From positions 889,759 to 953,758 of the forward strand of contig NZ_JAVDUW010000002.1 of assembly GCF_031456495.1 (NCBI RefSeq): a stretch of DNA of 64,000 bases, given 5' to 3'. Position numbers and translations under genes: made by a program. Positions within the stretch are counted from its first letter, which is position 1; every line of letters begins with the position of its first letter. Shown piece after piece: positions 17,091-25,307 of the stretch. The DNA comes from Pedococcus sp031456495. GTDB taxonomy: Bacteria; Actinomycetota; Actinomycetes; Actinomycetales; Dermatophilaceae. A model generated the notes under the pieces. That model had not been told where the DNA came from. It made no database searches and saw only the letters and a program-made list of their open reading frames with translations.

Positions 17091-17963
17091 ATGACCTCCT
17101 CGCCGGTGCCGGCTCCCGCCCCCATGCCGGCGCAGGGGCCGCCCCTTCGCGGCAGGCCGCTCATGAGCCAGCTCTGGCGCGACATCACCTTCGTCCACTG
17201 GCGCGTGGACCCGGAGCGGCTCGAGCCCTTCCTCCCGGCCGGGGTGCAGCCCGACATCCACGACGGCTCGGCCTGGGTGGGGCTGATCCCGTTCCGCATG
17301 GTCGACGCCGCGGTGGGTCGCGGGAGGCCGGTGCCGTGGCTGGGGACCTTCCTCGAGACCAACGTGCGCGTCTACTCGCGGGACGCGACCGGCCGCCGTG
17401 GCGTGGTGTTCCTGTCGCTGGACGCCGAGCGCCTCCCCGTCGTCGCGGGCGCCCGGTTGCTCTTCGGGACGCCGTACCAGTGGGCCCACATGCGGTCCGC
17501 CCCGCAGCGGGTGCCGGCCGACCCGGTGGGTGCCGAGGTGGCATACACGCTGCGTCGCCACCGGGCGCCCTGGCGCGGCGCGACCCGCTCCGGGAACGGC
17601 CCGAAGGGCGCTCCCAGCGCGGCCCACGCCCGGAGCGGCCCGGCTCGCGGGCGGAGCGGGTCTCCGGCCGAGCCGGCCGTCACGAGCTCGATGCGCGTGC
17701 GGGTCGGCGAGCCCCTCGCCGAGCCGGGTGACCTCGACCTCTTCCTCACCGCGCGGTTCGGGCTCCACACCACTGTGGCGCGACGGACGCTGTGGGTCCC
17801 GAACACCCATTCCCCGTGGCCGCTGCACCGCGCCGAGCTGCTCGCGCTGGAGGACCGGTGCGTGGCGGCGGCGGGCCTCGACGACGTGGTGTCGAAGGCC
17901 CCCGACAGCGTGCTGTTCTCACCGGGGGTCGAGACGACCTTCGGCTGGCCGGTGCGCGTGTGA
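17091..17963 (+). CDS. DUF2071 (YqjF) family protein
   Basis: A 290-residue protein with an acetoacetate-decarboxylase-like beta-barrel fold. The family blocks are DITFVHWRVDPERLEPFLPAGV, WVGLIPFRM and the ETNVRVYSRDATGRRGVVFLSLD region. An Arg/Gly/Pro-rich insertion (about residues 160-205) splits the barrel. The biochemical role is unknown. ATG 17091 has CAGGCT six bases upstream, a possible -10. Confidence 0.85.
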   Translation: MTSSPVPAPAPMPAQGPPLRGRPLMSQLWRDITFVHWRVDPERLEPFLPAGVQPDIHDGSAWVGLIPFRMVDAAVGRGRPVPWLGTFLETNVRVYSRDATGRRGVVFLSLDAERLPVVAGARLLFGTPYQWAHMRSAPQRVPADPVGAEVAYTLRRHRAPWRGATRSGNGPKGAPSAAHARSGPARGRSGSPAEPAVTSSMRVRVGEPLAEPGDLDLFLTARFGLHTTVARRTLWVPNTHSPWPLHRAELLALEDRCVAAAGLDDVVSKAPDSVLFSPGVETTFGWPVRV

Positions 17964-17973
17964 GCATGGGCCG

Positions 17974-18687
17974 GTGAGCACCGCGTTCGAGTACGACAAC
18001 CTCAGCCTGCGGCCCGCGGGACCGTTCCTCACCGCGCTGTCGTGGGCCCTGCCCGGCGTGCGCGAGGTGCGGGCCCAGACCGTCCCGTACGCCGCCTACT
18101 GGCGAGAGGCGAACGCCGCGGCCCTCGAGCAGCAGGGGCCGCTCTGGGTGGCGCTGGGGGACTCGATGACGCAGGGCATCGGGGCGAGCGCGCCCGACCG
18201 CGGGTACGTCGGGCAGCTGCGCGACCACCTCGCAGCGGCCGGCCGCCCCCACCGGCTGGTCAACCTCGCGGTGACCGGCGCCCGGGTGCACGACCTCGTG
18301 GTGCACCAGCTGCCGGCGCTCGAGGCGCTCGTCGCCCGGGGCGAGGTGCCGGACCTGCTGACGGTCGTGATCGGCTCGAACGACGTCGTCGCCCCGCGGA
18401 ACCGGGCCGGGCTGGCGGAGCGGTTCGAGGCCATGCTCGACCGCCTGCCGCGGGGAGCGGTCGTGGCGAACCTGCCGAACCCCCAGTCGGAGGCGCGGCG
18501 CGTCTGTGCGGTGCTGCGTGACCGGGCCGCCCGCGGGGACCTCGTGGTCGCCGACATCCGCGCCCACGGGCCCCGCTCCTGGCGCGGCCGGCTGGCCGCG
18601 GACAAGTTCCACCCCAACGACGCGGGGTATGCCGGGATGGCGCACGTCTTCGACGTCGCCCTCGGACTGCCCGAGGGGCCTGCCTGA
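17974..18687 (+). CDS. SGNH/GDSL hydrolase family protein
   Basis: A 237-residue esterase-type protein. Block I is VALGDSMTQGIGAS (nucleophile Ser), followed by NLAVTGARV, VIGSNDV and the catalytic Asp-His pair in DKFHPNDAGY. It has no signal peptide, so it is probably cytoplasmic. GTG 17974 starts ten bases after the DUF2071 stop, suggesting one transcript. The substrate is unknown. Confidence 0.88.
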   Translation: MSTAFEYDNLSLRPAGPFLTALSWALPGVREVRAQTVPYAAYWREANAAALEQQGPLWVALGDSMTQGIGASAPDRGYVGQLRDHLAAAGRPHRLVNLAVTGARVHDLVVHQLPALEALVARGEVPDLLTVVIGSNDVVAPRNRAGLAERFEAMLDRLPRGAVVANLPNPQSEARRVCAVLRDRAARGDLVVADIRAHGPRSWRGRLAADKFHPNDAGYAGMAHVFDVALGLPEGPA

Positions 18688-18723
18688 GGCTCAGTCGCCG
18701 TAGGCGGGCTCAGTCGCCGTAGG
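18688..18723. repeat. 17-bp tandem duplication at a gene end
   Basis: GGCTCAGTCGCCGTAGG occurs at 18688-18704 and 18707-18723 (19-bp period). It duplicates the last codons and stop of the minus-strand gene at 18710, just after the SGNH hydrolase stop. Confidence 0.75.
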
Positions 18724-19348
18724 TGTCGCGCACCGAGGAGTCCCACCTCCACGACGTGCCGCGCGTCTCCTCCGTCCGGCCGGTGGCGGCCAGGAGGTCG
18801 GTCCACGGGTCGTCGGTGCGCCGGGCGTCCGGGAAGACCCGGTTGAGGACGCGCTCCGCGATCCCGGCCTCGACCGCGAACGGGATGTCGTGGGCGGTCA
18901 GCACGTCCCAGGCGTGGGCAGCCCCCTCCACGATGCCGATCGCCGCGAAGCCGGAGGCGTCGGGGTGGCCGAACGGGTGGTAGCCGACGTGCCCCTCCGG
19001 AGCCGTCGCCGTCACGGCGACGAGCAGCCCACCCGTCGCGTCGACCCCGCGCACGATGGCCGCCGTGCCACCCGCCGGGTCGGGCCAGCAGAACATCGGC
19101 GGGCTGCCCTCTCGCCAGGGCGGCGGCTCGAGGAAGGGCACGTAGGTGTCCACGTGGACCTCCCTGCTCGAGAGGTTCATGGCGTAGAAGGCGAAGTCGT
19201 CCATCAGGTGGGTGGCGGTGTCGCGGCAGTCCCAGTCGAGCCGGTGCGCCGGGCGCTCCCAGCCGTCGTCGGGGACCCGGGCGAACCCGGCCATGATGCT
19301 GTCGACGACGGCGCGCAGGTCCGCGGGCGTGGAGACGTCTCGGGTCAT
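18710..19348 (-). CDS. Mycothiol-dependent isomerase/DinB-like protein
   Basis: A 212-residue protein with the layout of the maleylpyruvate isomerase N-terminal/DinB-like family: a helical start (VDSIMAGFARVPDDGWERPAHRLDW), a metal-type histidine in DTATHLMDDFA and a second in GAAHAWDVLTAHDI. These enzymes usually use mycothiol, the actinobacterial thiol. The exact reaction is unknown. It is alone in its transcript. Confidence 0.7.
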   Translation of the reverse strand: MTRDVSTPADLRAVVDSIMAGFARVPDDGWERPAHRLDWDCRDTATHLMDDFAFYAMNLSSREVHVDTYVPFLEPPPWREGSPPMFCWPDPAGGTAAIVRGVDATGGLLVAVTATAPEGHVGYHPFGHPDASGFAAIGIVEGAAHAWDVLTAHDIPFAVEAGIAERVLNRVFPDARRTDDPWTDLLAATGRTEETRGTSWRWDSSVRDTYGD

Positions 19349-19432
19349 GCCACGACCCTAGGCCCGAGGTCCGACGCCGCCCACGGGTTCACGAACGGCT
19401 CGCCCGGCAGCGGCGGCGGCGTGGCGAGCGGC

Positions 19433-20080
19433 TCAGTCGATGCGGTAGTCGATCGGCTTGCAGGTCCCGGCGTTGGACTTCTCGGCCGAGCAGGCCGTGA
19501 GCCCGACGTGCAGGTCCATCTCCGCACGCACCACGAGCCGGTCGCCGGCGACCGACGTCGGCGGGTCGATGTGCAGCTCGCCGGACCGCTCGGACCACAC
19601 GTTCATGAAGATGTTGAGCGTCGTCGAGACCTGGTCCGCCACGACGCCGAACGGCTCGAGGCCGGTCACGAGGTTCTCCAGGCAGCTCGGGTGGTACGCG
19701 CCCTCGAACTCCGGGTACAGCAGGTCGAACGTCTGCTGGCTGCACGGCGTGAGCAGGATGTCGTGGTGCCCGCAGGTGTCCTCGACCACCGTGAGCATCG
19801 GCCGGCTGCGGTTGCTGTACAGCACCGTCCCCGTCGTCACGGCGACCGAGTTGGCGTAGTCGATCGTCCGCCCCGTGGAGAACCACTCCGCGTGGTCGTC
19901 GGCGCTGAAGCAGAAGAGGTCGCTCACCTGCTCCCCGGTGGGGTCGACCACGGTGAGCTGCTGACCCGCGGACAGCACGAAGCCGGTGCCGGTCTGGGGC
20001 GACAGCCGGGTGAAGCCCTCCGCGGGGCCGTCGGTGGCCTGTGGAGAGCTCTGACGGGTTCGGTCGGCCGCCGTGCTCAT
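19433..20080 (-). CDS. DUF1989 (urea-carboxylase-associated) family protein
   Basis: A 215-residue DUF1989 protein. Members include urea-carboxylase-associated proteins and the carboxyguanidine deiminase subunits CgdA/CgdB. Visible features are GQQLTVVDPTGEQVSDLFCFSADD, NSRPML-type block SNRSRPMLTVVEDTCGHHDILL with Cys and His residues suited to metal binding, and a C-terminal CKP motif. Its ATG overlaps the stop of the upstream YcgG gene by four bases, so the two are translationally coupled. Hydrolysis of a guanidino or carbamoyl compound is inferred from family and context only. Confidence 0.82.
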   Translation of the reverse strand: MSTAADRTRQSSPQATDGPAEGFTRLSPQTGTGFVLSAGQQLTVVDPTGEQVSDLFCFSADDHAEWFSTGRTIDYANSVAVTTGTVLYSNRSRPMLTVVEDTCGHHDILLTPCSQQTFDLLYPEFEGAYHPSCLENLVTGLEPFGVVADQVSTTLNIFMNVWSERSGELHIDPPTSVAGDRLVVRAEMDLHVGLTACSAEKSNAGTCKPIDYRID

Positions 20081-20805
20081 GCCGTTGCCTCCTGTCCGCC
20101 GAGGGCCGGTGGCGCCCAGTCCGACGGCACGGCCCTGCCGGAGTACTGGGCCGCCTCGGAGCCGCGGCCGTGGTCGGCCACCATCGGGTTGAGCGAGCCC
20201 TGCAGGGCGAGGTCGCGGTTGCGGATGGTGTCGCGCATGCGCTCGTACCGGTCGGAGGCGCGCAGCTGCTCGAACTGCTCGTGCAGGTTGAACACCAGGG
20301 TGGGCAGCGGGGCGCGCCGGGCGATGCGCGAGGCCTGCGGGTGCAGGCCGACCACGAAGTAGGCCGTCCCCGCCACGCTGAAGGCGAAGTGCGGGTCGTC
20401 GGGGTCCGAGGACACCTGGGGGTCCCAGGGCTGGTCGTCGACCTCGTGGAGCAGCTCGAGCTGGCGCCACAGGAGCTGCTCGAAGTGCGCCTCGTCCCGA
20501 ACGTCCGTGCCCCGGAACACCGCGAGCAGGGAGGCGAAGCCCTCGTCGAGGTCGGTGGCCGATGCGAACCGGGCGAGCCTGTCTCGCAGCGTCCGGGCCG
20601 CGGCCTCGGTGCCGAGCTCCTCGAGCACCTCGAGGCTGGCGCGGCTGCGGTTGAACACCGACCGCGCCCCCAGGCATGGGTACTCGGGGTGCAGCACCAT
20701 CGTCTCGAGCGCGTCGGCCACCTGGTCGGGGTCGCTGGCGTGACCACCCTCGTGGACGTGCGCGAGGTCCTCCAGGACGGCGGGCAGGGGCGGCTCGTGG
20801 CTCAC
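20077..20805 (-). CDS. YqcI/YcgG family protein (possible heme N-hydroxylase)
   Basis: A 242-residue YqcI/YcgG-family protein. Recognisable blocks are HPEYPCLGARSVFNR, QPWDPQVSSDPDDPHFAFS, FVVGLHPQASRIARR and LVFNLHEQFEQLR. Family members GntA and AglA are reported heme-dependent N-oxygenases of arginine-derived substrates, so a guanidino substrate is plausible here. GTG 20805 is preceded by GAGGAG. It is the first gene of a two-gene operon with DUF1989. No other biosynthetic genes adjoin it. Confidence 0.78.
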   Translation of the reverse strand: MSHEPPLPAVLEDLAHVHEGGHASDPDQVADALETMVLHPEYPCLGARSVFNRSRASLEVLEELGTEAAARTLRDRLARFASATDLDEGFASLLAVFRGTDVRDEAHFEQLLWRQLELLHEVDDQPWDPQVSSDPDDPHFAFSVAGTAYFVVGLHPQASRIARRAPLPTLVFNLHEQFEQLRASDRYERMRDTIRNRDLALQGSLNPMVADHGRGSEAAQYSGRAVPSDWAPPALGGQEATA

Positions 20806-20910
20806 GGAGCTCCTCGGGGTCGGCGACGTGCGGACCGGGCCGTCCGCGGACCCCGTACCTACCCGCAAGTACCCGCCCCAAACGTCGAGATGTCTCGGCG
20901 GTGAGGGAAT

Positions 20911-20930
20911 ATACCCACCGGGGGTATAGT
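20911..20930 (+). promoter_or_regulatory. CsoR-like operator over a -10 box
   Basis: ATACCCACCGGGGGTAT (20911-20927) is a near-palindrome with A/T arms flanking C and G runs, as in CsoR/RcnR-family metal-repressor operators. It overlaps TATAGT (20925-20930), a strong -10 box ten bases before the DUF4396 ATG, so binding would block initiation. No csoR gene is in the window. Confidence 0.6.
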
Positions 20931-20940
20931 TGCAGGAACC

Positions 20941-21489
20941 ATGAACGTCATCGGAGAGCACCAGGACCACCAGGGCCACGGTCACGACGGCCACGGCCAC
21001 CACGCCCAGGCCCACCACGAGCACGACGCCACGGCCTCGGGGCCCGGCGGCTCGCTGTGGAGGCAGGCCGTCAGCGCCACGCTCCACTGCCTCCTCGGCT
21101 GTGCGATCGGTGAGGTCCTCGGCATGGTGATCGGGACCGCCCTCGGCCTGCACAACCTCGGCACCGTCGTCCTGTCGATCGCGCTGGCCTTCGTGTTCGG
21201 CTACTCGCTGGCGATGCGCCCGATCCTCAAGGCAGGGCTGACCCTCGCCGCGGCACTGCCGGTCGCCCTGGCCTCCGACACCGTCTCCATCGCCACCATG
21301 GAGCTCGTCGACAACGCCCTCATGCTGGTGATCCCCGGCGCCATGGACGCGGGCCTGTCCAGCGCCCTCTTCTGGGGCTCGCTCGTCCTGTCGCTGGCGA
21401 TCGCCTTCACCCTGACCGTCCCCGTCAACCGGTGGCTGCTGGCGCGGGGCCGCGGCCACGCGGTGGTGCACCAGTACCACCAGCACTGA
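20941..21489 (+). CDS. DUF4396 membrane protein with His-rich N-terminus
   Basis: A 182-residue membrane protein. Residues 1-35 contain a dozen His residues in Gly/His/Asp repeats (GHGHDGHGHHAQAHHEHD), likely metal-binding. Four or so hydrophobic segments follow, including LHCLLGCAIGEVLGMVIG and the PILKAGLTLAAALP region characteristic of DUF4396, and the tail ends HQYHQH. With the CsoR-like operator this suggests copper or another soft-metal response. Transport has not been shown for the family as far as I know. Confidence 0.8.
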   Translation: MNVIGEHQDHQGHGHDGHGHHAQAHHEHDATASGPGGSLWRQAVSATLHCLLGCAIGEVLGMVIGTALGLHNLGTVVLSIALAFVFGYSLAMRPILKAGLTLAAALPVALASDTVSIATMELVDNALMLVIPGAMDAGLSSALFWGSLVLSLAIAFTLTVPVNRWLLARGRGHAVVHQYHQH

Positions 21490-21499
21490 CCCGCAGCCC

Positions 21500-21551
21500 G
21501 GCCCACGATCTCGTCGACGCCCCACGGGGTCCGTCGGCGAGACCGTGGGCC
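21500..21551. terminator. Bidirectional terminator between convergent genes
   Basis: Arms 21500-21519 and 21532-21551 are complementary at 18 of 20 positions, with a 12-base loop. The hairpin lies between the convergent DUF4396 and membrane-protein genes and can end both transcripts. Confidence 0.7.
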
Positions 21552-21592
21552 CTGTCTGTGGCGCCGGGCGCCGTCAGCGGCGCTGGGCGCCG

Positions 21593-22132
21593 TCAGCGCC
21601 GCGATGCAGCCCTGGCAGGTCGCGCCTCGGTGAGCGCGTCGAGGTCGGCCAGCGCACCCGCGATGAGCACCAGGCCGACGGACATGGCGCCCCGCCAGGC
21701 GATCGCCGATGGGGACGTCCCCGACGGCACCGTTGGTGTGAGCGCCGTCGTCACCAGGACGAGCCAGGCACCGGCCGCCATCAGGACGCCCGGCAGCGGC
21801 GGGAAGACACGGCCCCGCACGACCGACAGCCCGAACAGGCCGAGCCCGGCCGGCGCCCACCCCGGGTTCCCGGCGAAGCCCAGCAGCAGCACGGCCAGGG
21901 CGGCCCAGCCGAGCCACGCGGAGGGCGAGTCGCCCTGCCGCAGCTGGTACCCGACCAAGGCGCTCCCCACCAGGCCCGCGGCGAGGAGCCCGGTGAGCGC
22001 CAGCAGCGCCGGCGGCACGGGCGCGTGGACCGCCGTGAACATCCACCAGGCGAACAGCACGAGGCCGCCTGCGTCGCCCGCCACCGGACCGACGCGCTCG
22101 AGCGTCGCCGCCATGCCCGTCGTCTGCGCCAT
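21593..22132 (-). CDS. Integral membrane protein, unknown function
   Basis: A 179-residue protein with about five hydrophobic helices separated by short loops (GGLVLFAWWMFTAVHAPV, ALLALTGLLAAGLVGSALVG, WLGWAALAVLLLGFAG, VLMAAGAWLVLVTTAL, AMSVGLVLIAGALADL). No catalytic or transporter motif is recognised. The start is uncertain: ATG at 22132 is chosen; ATG 22114 or a longer start at 22228 are possible. Confidence 0.65.
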   Translation of the reverse strand: MAQTTGMAATLERVGPVAGDAGGLVLFAWWMFTAVHAPVPPALLALTGLLAAGLVGSALVGYQLRQGDSPSAWLGWAALAVLLLGFAGNPGWAPAGLGLFGLSVVRGRVFPPLPGVLMAAGAWLVLVTTALTPTVPSGTSPSAIAWRGAMSVGLVLIAGALADLDALTEARPARAASRR

Positions 22133-22234
22133 GGGCCGAACGTACGACCTCCGGGTCGACCTCGCATCGTCCGATTGACGCAGGTGACGGGCGTGACGCA
22201 GGTGGCACCGGTGACCCGGCCACGTCACTCAGCC

Positions 22235-23128
22235 TCAGCCTATGACCACCCACCGGCCGGCATCCGCGTCGAGCCGGGCCAGGCCGCGCCGGTGCAGCTC
22301 GGCCAGCCACCCCTCCATCGGGAACCAGCCCCACCGGTCGTGGAACACGTTGGCGTTCCTCACGATCGAGCGCCGGTGGCGCAGCGGGGGGCTCTCCTGC
22401 TCGTGGTGCTGGTGGTACGCCGCCGCGCCCCCGACCCACAGCATGGTGCCGCCCGACTCGCGGATACGCTGACCGAAGTCGGTGTCCTCTCCGCCGTAGC
22501 CCACGTAGCCCTCGTCGAAGCCCCCCAGCGCCCGCCAGCCCGACGCGGTGACGGCGAACGACAGGGACCAGAACAGCCGGACGTCGTCGGCGACCTGCGT
22601 CGTCCCGGGCGCCGGCGCGGGACGGGCCGGGTGCGGCTCCGCGGTCGCGGCGAGCGAGGGCACGCGGTATGCCGCGGGGTGCCCGACGGCGGGTAGGTAG
22701 GCGACCTCCCCGCACGCGACCACGGGAGACGTGCCGGCGTCGCGCAGCACCTCGGCGTAGCGGGCCACGGTGCCCGCGGCGGGGATGCAGTCCACGTCGA
22801 GGAACACCAGGACGTCTGCGCCGAGGTCCAGCGCGGCCGCAGCCCCGGCGTTGCGGGCGGCGGACAGCGGGAGCTCACCAGCGGCCGTGAGGGGCACCGG
22901 GACGACCGTCGCCGCGGGGTGGAGCTCGCGGACGACCGCCTCGACCCCCGGGTCGCCCATGGCGACGACGACGTAGTGGTCGGGTCGCACCGTCTGGCGG
23001 GCCAGCCCCCAGCCCTGGCCGCGGAGGTGCTCGTGCCGACCGTGGGCGAGGGTGACCACGGCCGTGCGCGGGCCGCTCACGGCGGCCCCCACGTGGGCGC
23101 TCGTGCGGTCACCCGGCCGGACACTCAC
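22235..23128 (-). CDS. Glycosyltransferase family 2 protein
   Basis: A 297-residue GT-A enzyme, last gene of a four-gene glycosyltransferase operon. VVTLAHGRHEHL opens the Rossmann domain; the metal motif is FLDVDCIP (DXD) and the acceptor side has GGFDEGYVGYGGEDTDFGQRI, typical of galactosyltransferase-like GT2/GT27 C-terminal domains. GTG 23128 has AGGAGG upstream, a strong Shine-Dalgarno, 20 bp after the previous gene. Sugar and acceptor are unknown. Confidence 0.85.
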   Translation of the reverse strand: MSVRPGDRTSAHVGAAVSGPRTAVVTLAHGRHEHLRGQGWGLARQTVRPDHYVVVAMGDPGVEAVVRELHPAATVVPVPLTAAGELPLSAARNAGAAAALDLGADVLVFLDVDCIPAAGTVARYAEVLRDAGTSPVVACGEVAYLPAVGHPAAYRVPSLAATAEPHPARPAPAPGTTQVADDVRLFWSLSFAVTASGWRALGGFDEGYVGYGGEDTDFGQRIRESGGTMLWVGGAAAYHQHHEQESPPLRHRRSIVRNANVFHDRWGWFPMEGWLAELHRRGLARLDADAGRWVVIG

Positions 23129-23148
23129 GCGGGACCTCCTGCGGCCGC

Positions 23149-24246
23149 TCACGCGGGCACCCGGGTCGGCAGCCCCACGTCCGCCAGGAGGGCTGCGGCC
23201 CGGGCTGCTCCGTCGCCGGTGCTCCAGCGGGCCCAGCCCTGCCCGCCGATCGCGACGGCCTGCTCCAACAACGCCGGCCACTCCTGCGGCTGCGGCCAGC
23301 TCGTCCGGCCCACTGCCAGACCGAGCTCCTGGACGCACTCGGCCGTCGCCACCTGCTCGTCGTGGGGGCGCGGCTGGGCGACCACGACGGCCGGACGCCG
23401 TGCAGCCGCGACCTCGGCCACGGCGTTCTGCCCCGCGTGCGTCACCACCACGTCCGCGCGCAGCAACTCGTCCCACAGCTCCGTCGACGCGTGCGCGCCC
23501 GGCGACCGTTCGACCCAGGTCCACCCGGGAGTGGCGGCACGGGCGGCAGCCACCTGCGCGGGCGTCGTGCCCCGGCCGCCCGCGCCCCAGAGCAGCAGGA
23601 CGGTCGGGCCCGAGGAGCTGCAGCCGGAGGCGGTCTCGGACGGTCCGACCAGCGCGGGGGAGTCGCCCAGCGGGCCCCTTGCGCGCCCACCGGACGGTGC
23701 CGCCGCAGTGCCAGGCCGCACCCGCGAGTCGAAGCGCGAGATGCCGCCCACGCAGCGGGTCTTGGCCACCCACTCCGCAGGCCAGCGGCGCTCGTGCGTC
23801 CCGGCCGGCCACGGGGCCAGGAGTGCCTCGGCGGTGTCGTACGCCAGCCGGTGCGCCCGGTCGTCACGGCGCCCCGGGAGGGCCACGACGACGGTCGGGA
23901 CGCCGGCCAGCCGGGCCAGCAGCGCCACCTCGACCGACACGTCGACCACCAGCAGGCGCGGCCGGTACTGGGCTGCCCAGGACACGACCTGCTGCGCCCG
24001 CTGCGCCAGCCCGGGGTGACCACGCGGGACCCAGTGGAGGGCGCCCTGCGCCGTCACGTCGGCGTCCTCGTCGACGGGGTCGCCGGCCACCTCGTCGTCA
24101 CGGGCCAGCTCGGTCCATCCCGAGCTCCACCCCGCCGGCCGGGGGGCCGAGCTGAGCCCCCAGACGGGCTCGTCCAGCGCCGCGGCGACGGCCTGCATGC
24201 GGGTCACGTGGCCTGCACCCTGGTGGTGGGCGTAGTAGCCGATCAT
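23149..24246 (-). CDS. GT-B glycosyltransferase (GT28/MurG-like)
   Basis: A 365-residue protein starting MIGYYAHHQGAGHVTR, the nucleotide-sugar glycosyltransferase type in which the N-terminal Gly-His loop binds the acceptor side. The C-terminal domain has the UDP-sugar block ADVVVTHAGQNAVAEVAAARRPAVVVAQ, equivalent to the GGxxT/GQNA signature of MurG-like GT-B enzymes. The ATG overlaps the previous gene's stop by four bases. It is not murG itself: length and N-terminal motif differ and no division genes adjoin it. Confidence 0.82.
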   Translation of the reverse strand: MIGYYAHHQGAGHVTRMQAVAAALDEPVWGLSSAPRPAGWSSGWTELARDDEVAGDPVDEDADVTAQGALHWVPRGHPGLAQRAQQVVSWAAQYRPRLLVVDVSVEVALLARLAGVPTVVVALPGRRDDRAHRLAYDTAEALLAPWPAGTHERRWPAEWVAKTRCVGGISRFDSRVRPGTAAAPSGGRARGPLGDSPALVGPSETASGCSSSGPTVLLLWGAGGRGTTPAQVAAARAATPGWTWVERSPGAHASTELWDELLRADVVVTHAGQNAVAEVAAARRPAVVVAQPRPHDEQVATAECVQELGLAVGRTSWPQPQEWPALLEQAVAIGGQGWARWSTGDGAARAAALLADVGLPTRVPA

Positions 24247-25307
24247 GCGGCCTGCCCGACCCGCGTCATGTCCTCGTAGCGGTCCACGTAGGCGTCGACC
24301 ATCGTGTCGAGCGAGCAGTGCCGCACCGCGTGGTCGCGGCATCCTGCGCGGTCCAGCAGGACCGCCTCGTCGAGGGCGGCGGCTGCGGCGTCGACGTCGC
24401 CCGGGGCGACGAGGACACCGGTGCCGGGGACGACGAACTCGCCCAGGCCGCCGCGGCGGTACCCGACCACTGGCGTGCCGCAGGCCAGCGACTCGGCCGC
24501 GACCAGGCCGTACGGCTCGTCCCAGGCGGGTGTCACCAGCGTCGCCGCGCTCGCTCCCACGAGGTCGCGCAGCTCGCGCACGCCGAGGTGCCCGACGTAC
24601 TCGGCGCCGGACCCCAGCAACGGCTCGACGACGTCGCGGACGTAGGCGTGGTCGCCGACGGGACCGGCCAGGCGCAGCCGTCGCCCGCTCGCAGCGGCGA
24701 TGGCGATGGCCTCGTGGGGTGCCTTCTCGGGCACCAGCCGGCCGAACCACACGAGGTCGGTGCCACCCGGGCCGGGGGTCCAGGTGGAGGTGTCGACGCC
24801 GTTGTGCACGACGTCGGCCGTGGTGACGTGGCGCCACTGGCGGGCGGTGTGCGCGCTGACGGCCACGAAACGGGCCCGCGACTGGTCCATGAGGGAGATC
24901 GCGGGCTCGAGCCACGGGGTCGGTGGCGTGTGCAGCGTCGTCAGCATCGGCGCGCTGCAGGCCTGCGCCAGGGAGATGGGCACGAAGTGCAGGCTGTTGT
25001 TGTGGATGACGTCGACGTCGCCCCGCGATCGCAGCTCGAGCATGACCTGCAGGTAGGCGTGGTGCTCGCGCAGCCACGGCTCCGGCGGCATGGCGACATC
25101 AGCCCGTGCGGCGTCGCTGAGCCGCAGCGGCGCCACCATGAGCTCGCGGGCGTCGAGGACCGGGTCGCTGCCTGGCCCGGCGAAGACGGTGACGTCGACA
25201 CCGCGGTGGCGCAGCCCCCGTACGAGCGCCCAGGTCAGCGACTCCAGGCCCCCGGCGAAGGGCTGGCGCAGGGGATGGCGGGCGGCGGCGAGGATCACGA
25301 CGTGCAT
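24243..25307 (-). CDS. Glycosyltransferase family 4 protein
   Basis: A 354-residue retaining GT4 enzyme. GGLESLTWALVRGLRHRG is the N-terminal donor/acceptor loop; AVSAHTARQW, VHNGVDTSTWTP and FGRLVPEKAPHEAI are standard GT4 blocks; the E-x7-E motif is EPYGLVAAE. It overlaps its upstream neighbour by 13 bp and its downstream neighbour by four, so the four transferases are one translationally linked unit. Confidence 0.88.
   Translation of the reverse strand: MHVVILAAARHPLRQPFAGGLESLTWALVRGLRHRGVDVTVFAGPGSDPVLDARELMVAPLRLSDAARADVAMPPEPWLREHHAYLQVMLELRSRGDVDVIHNNSLHFVPISLAQACSAPMLTTLHTPPTPWLEPAISLMDQSRARFVAVSAHTARQWRHVTTADVVHNGVDTSTWTPGPGGTDLVWFGRLVPEKAPHEAIAIAAASGRRLRLAGPVGDHAYVRDVVEPLLGSGAEYVGHLGVRELRDLVGASAATLVTPAWDEPYGLVAAESLACGTPVVGYRRGGLGEFVVPGTGVLVAPGDVDAAAAALDEAVLLDRAGCRDHAVRHCSLDTMVDAYVDRYEDMTRVGQAA

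Noticed and set aside
16563..17828. A 421-codon GNAT protein
   Set aside because: Only the last 150 codons are GNAT-like; the rest is antisense to the DUF2071 gene.
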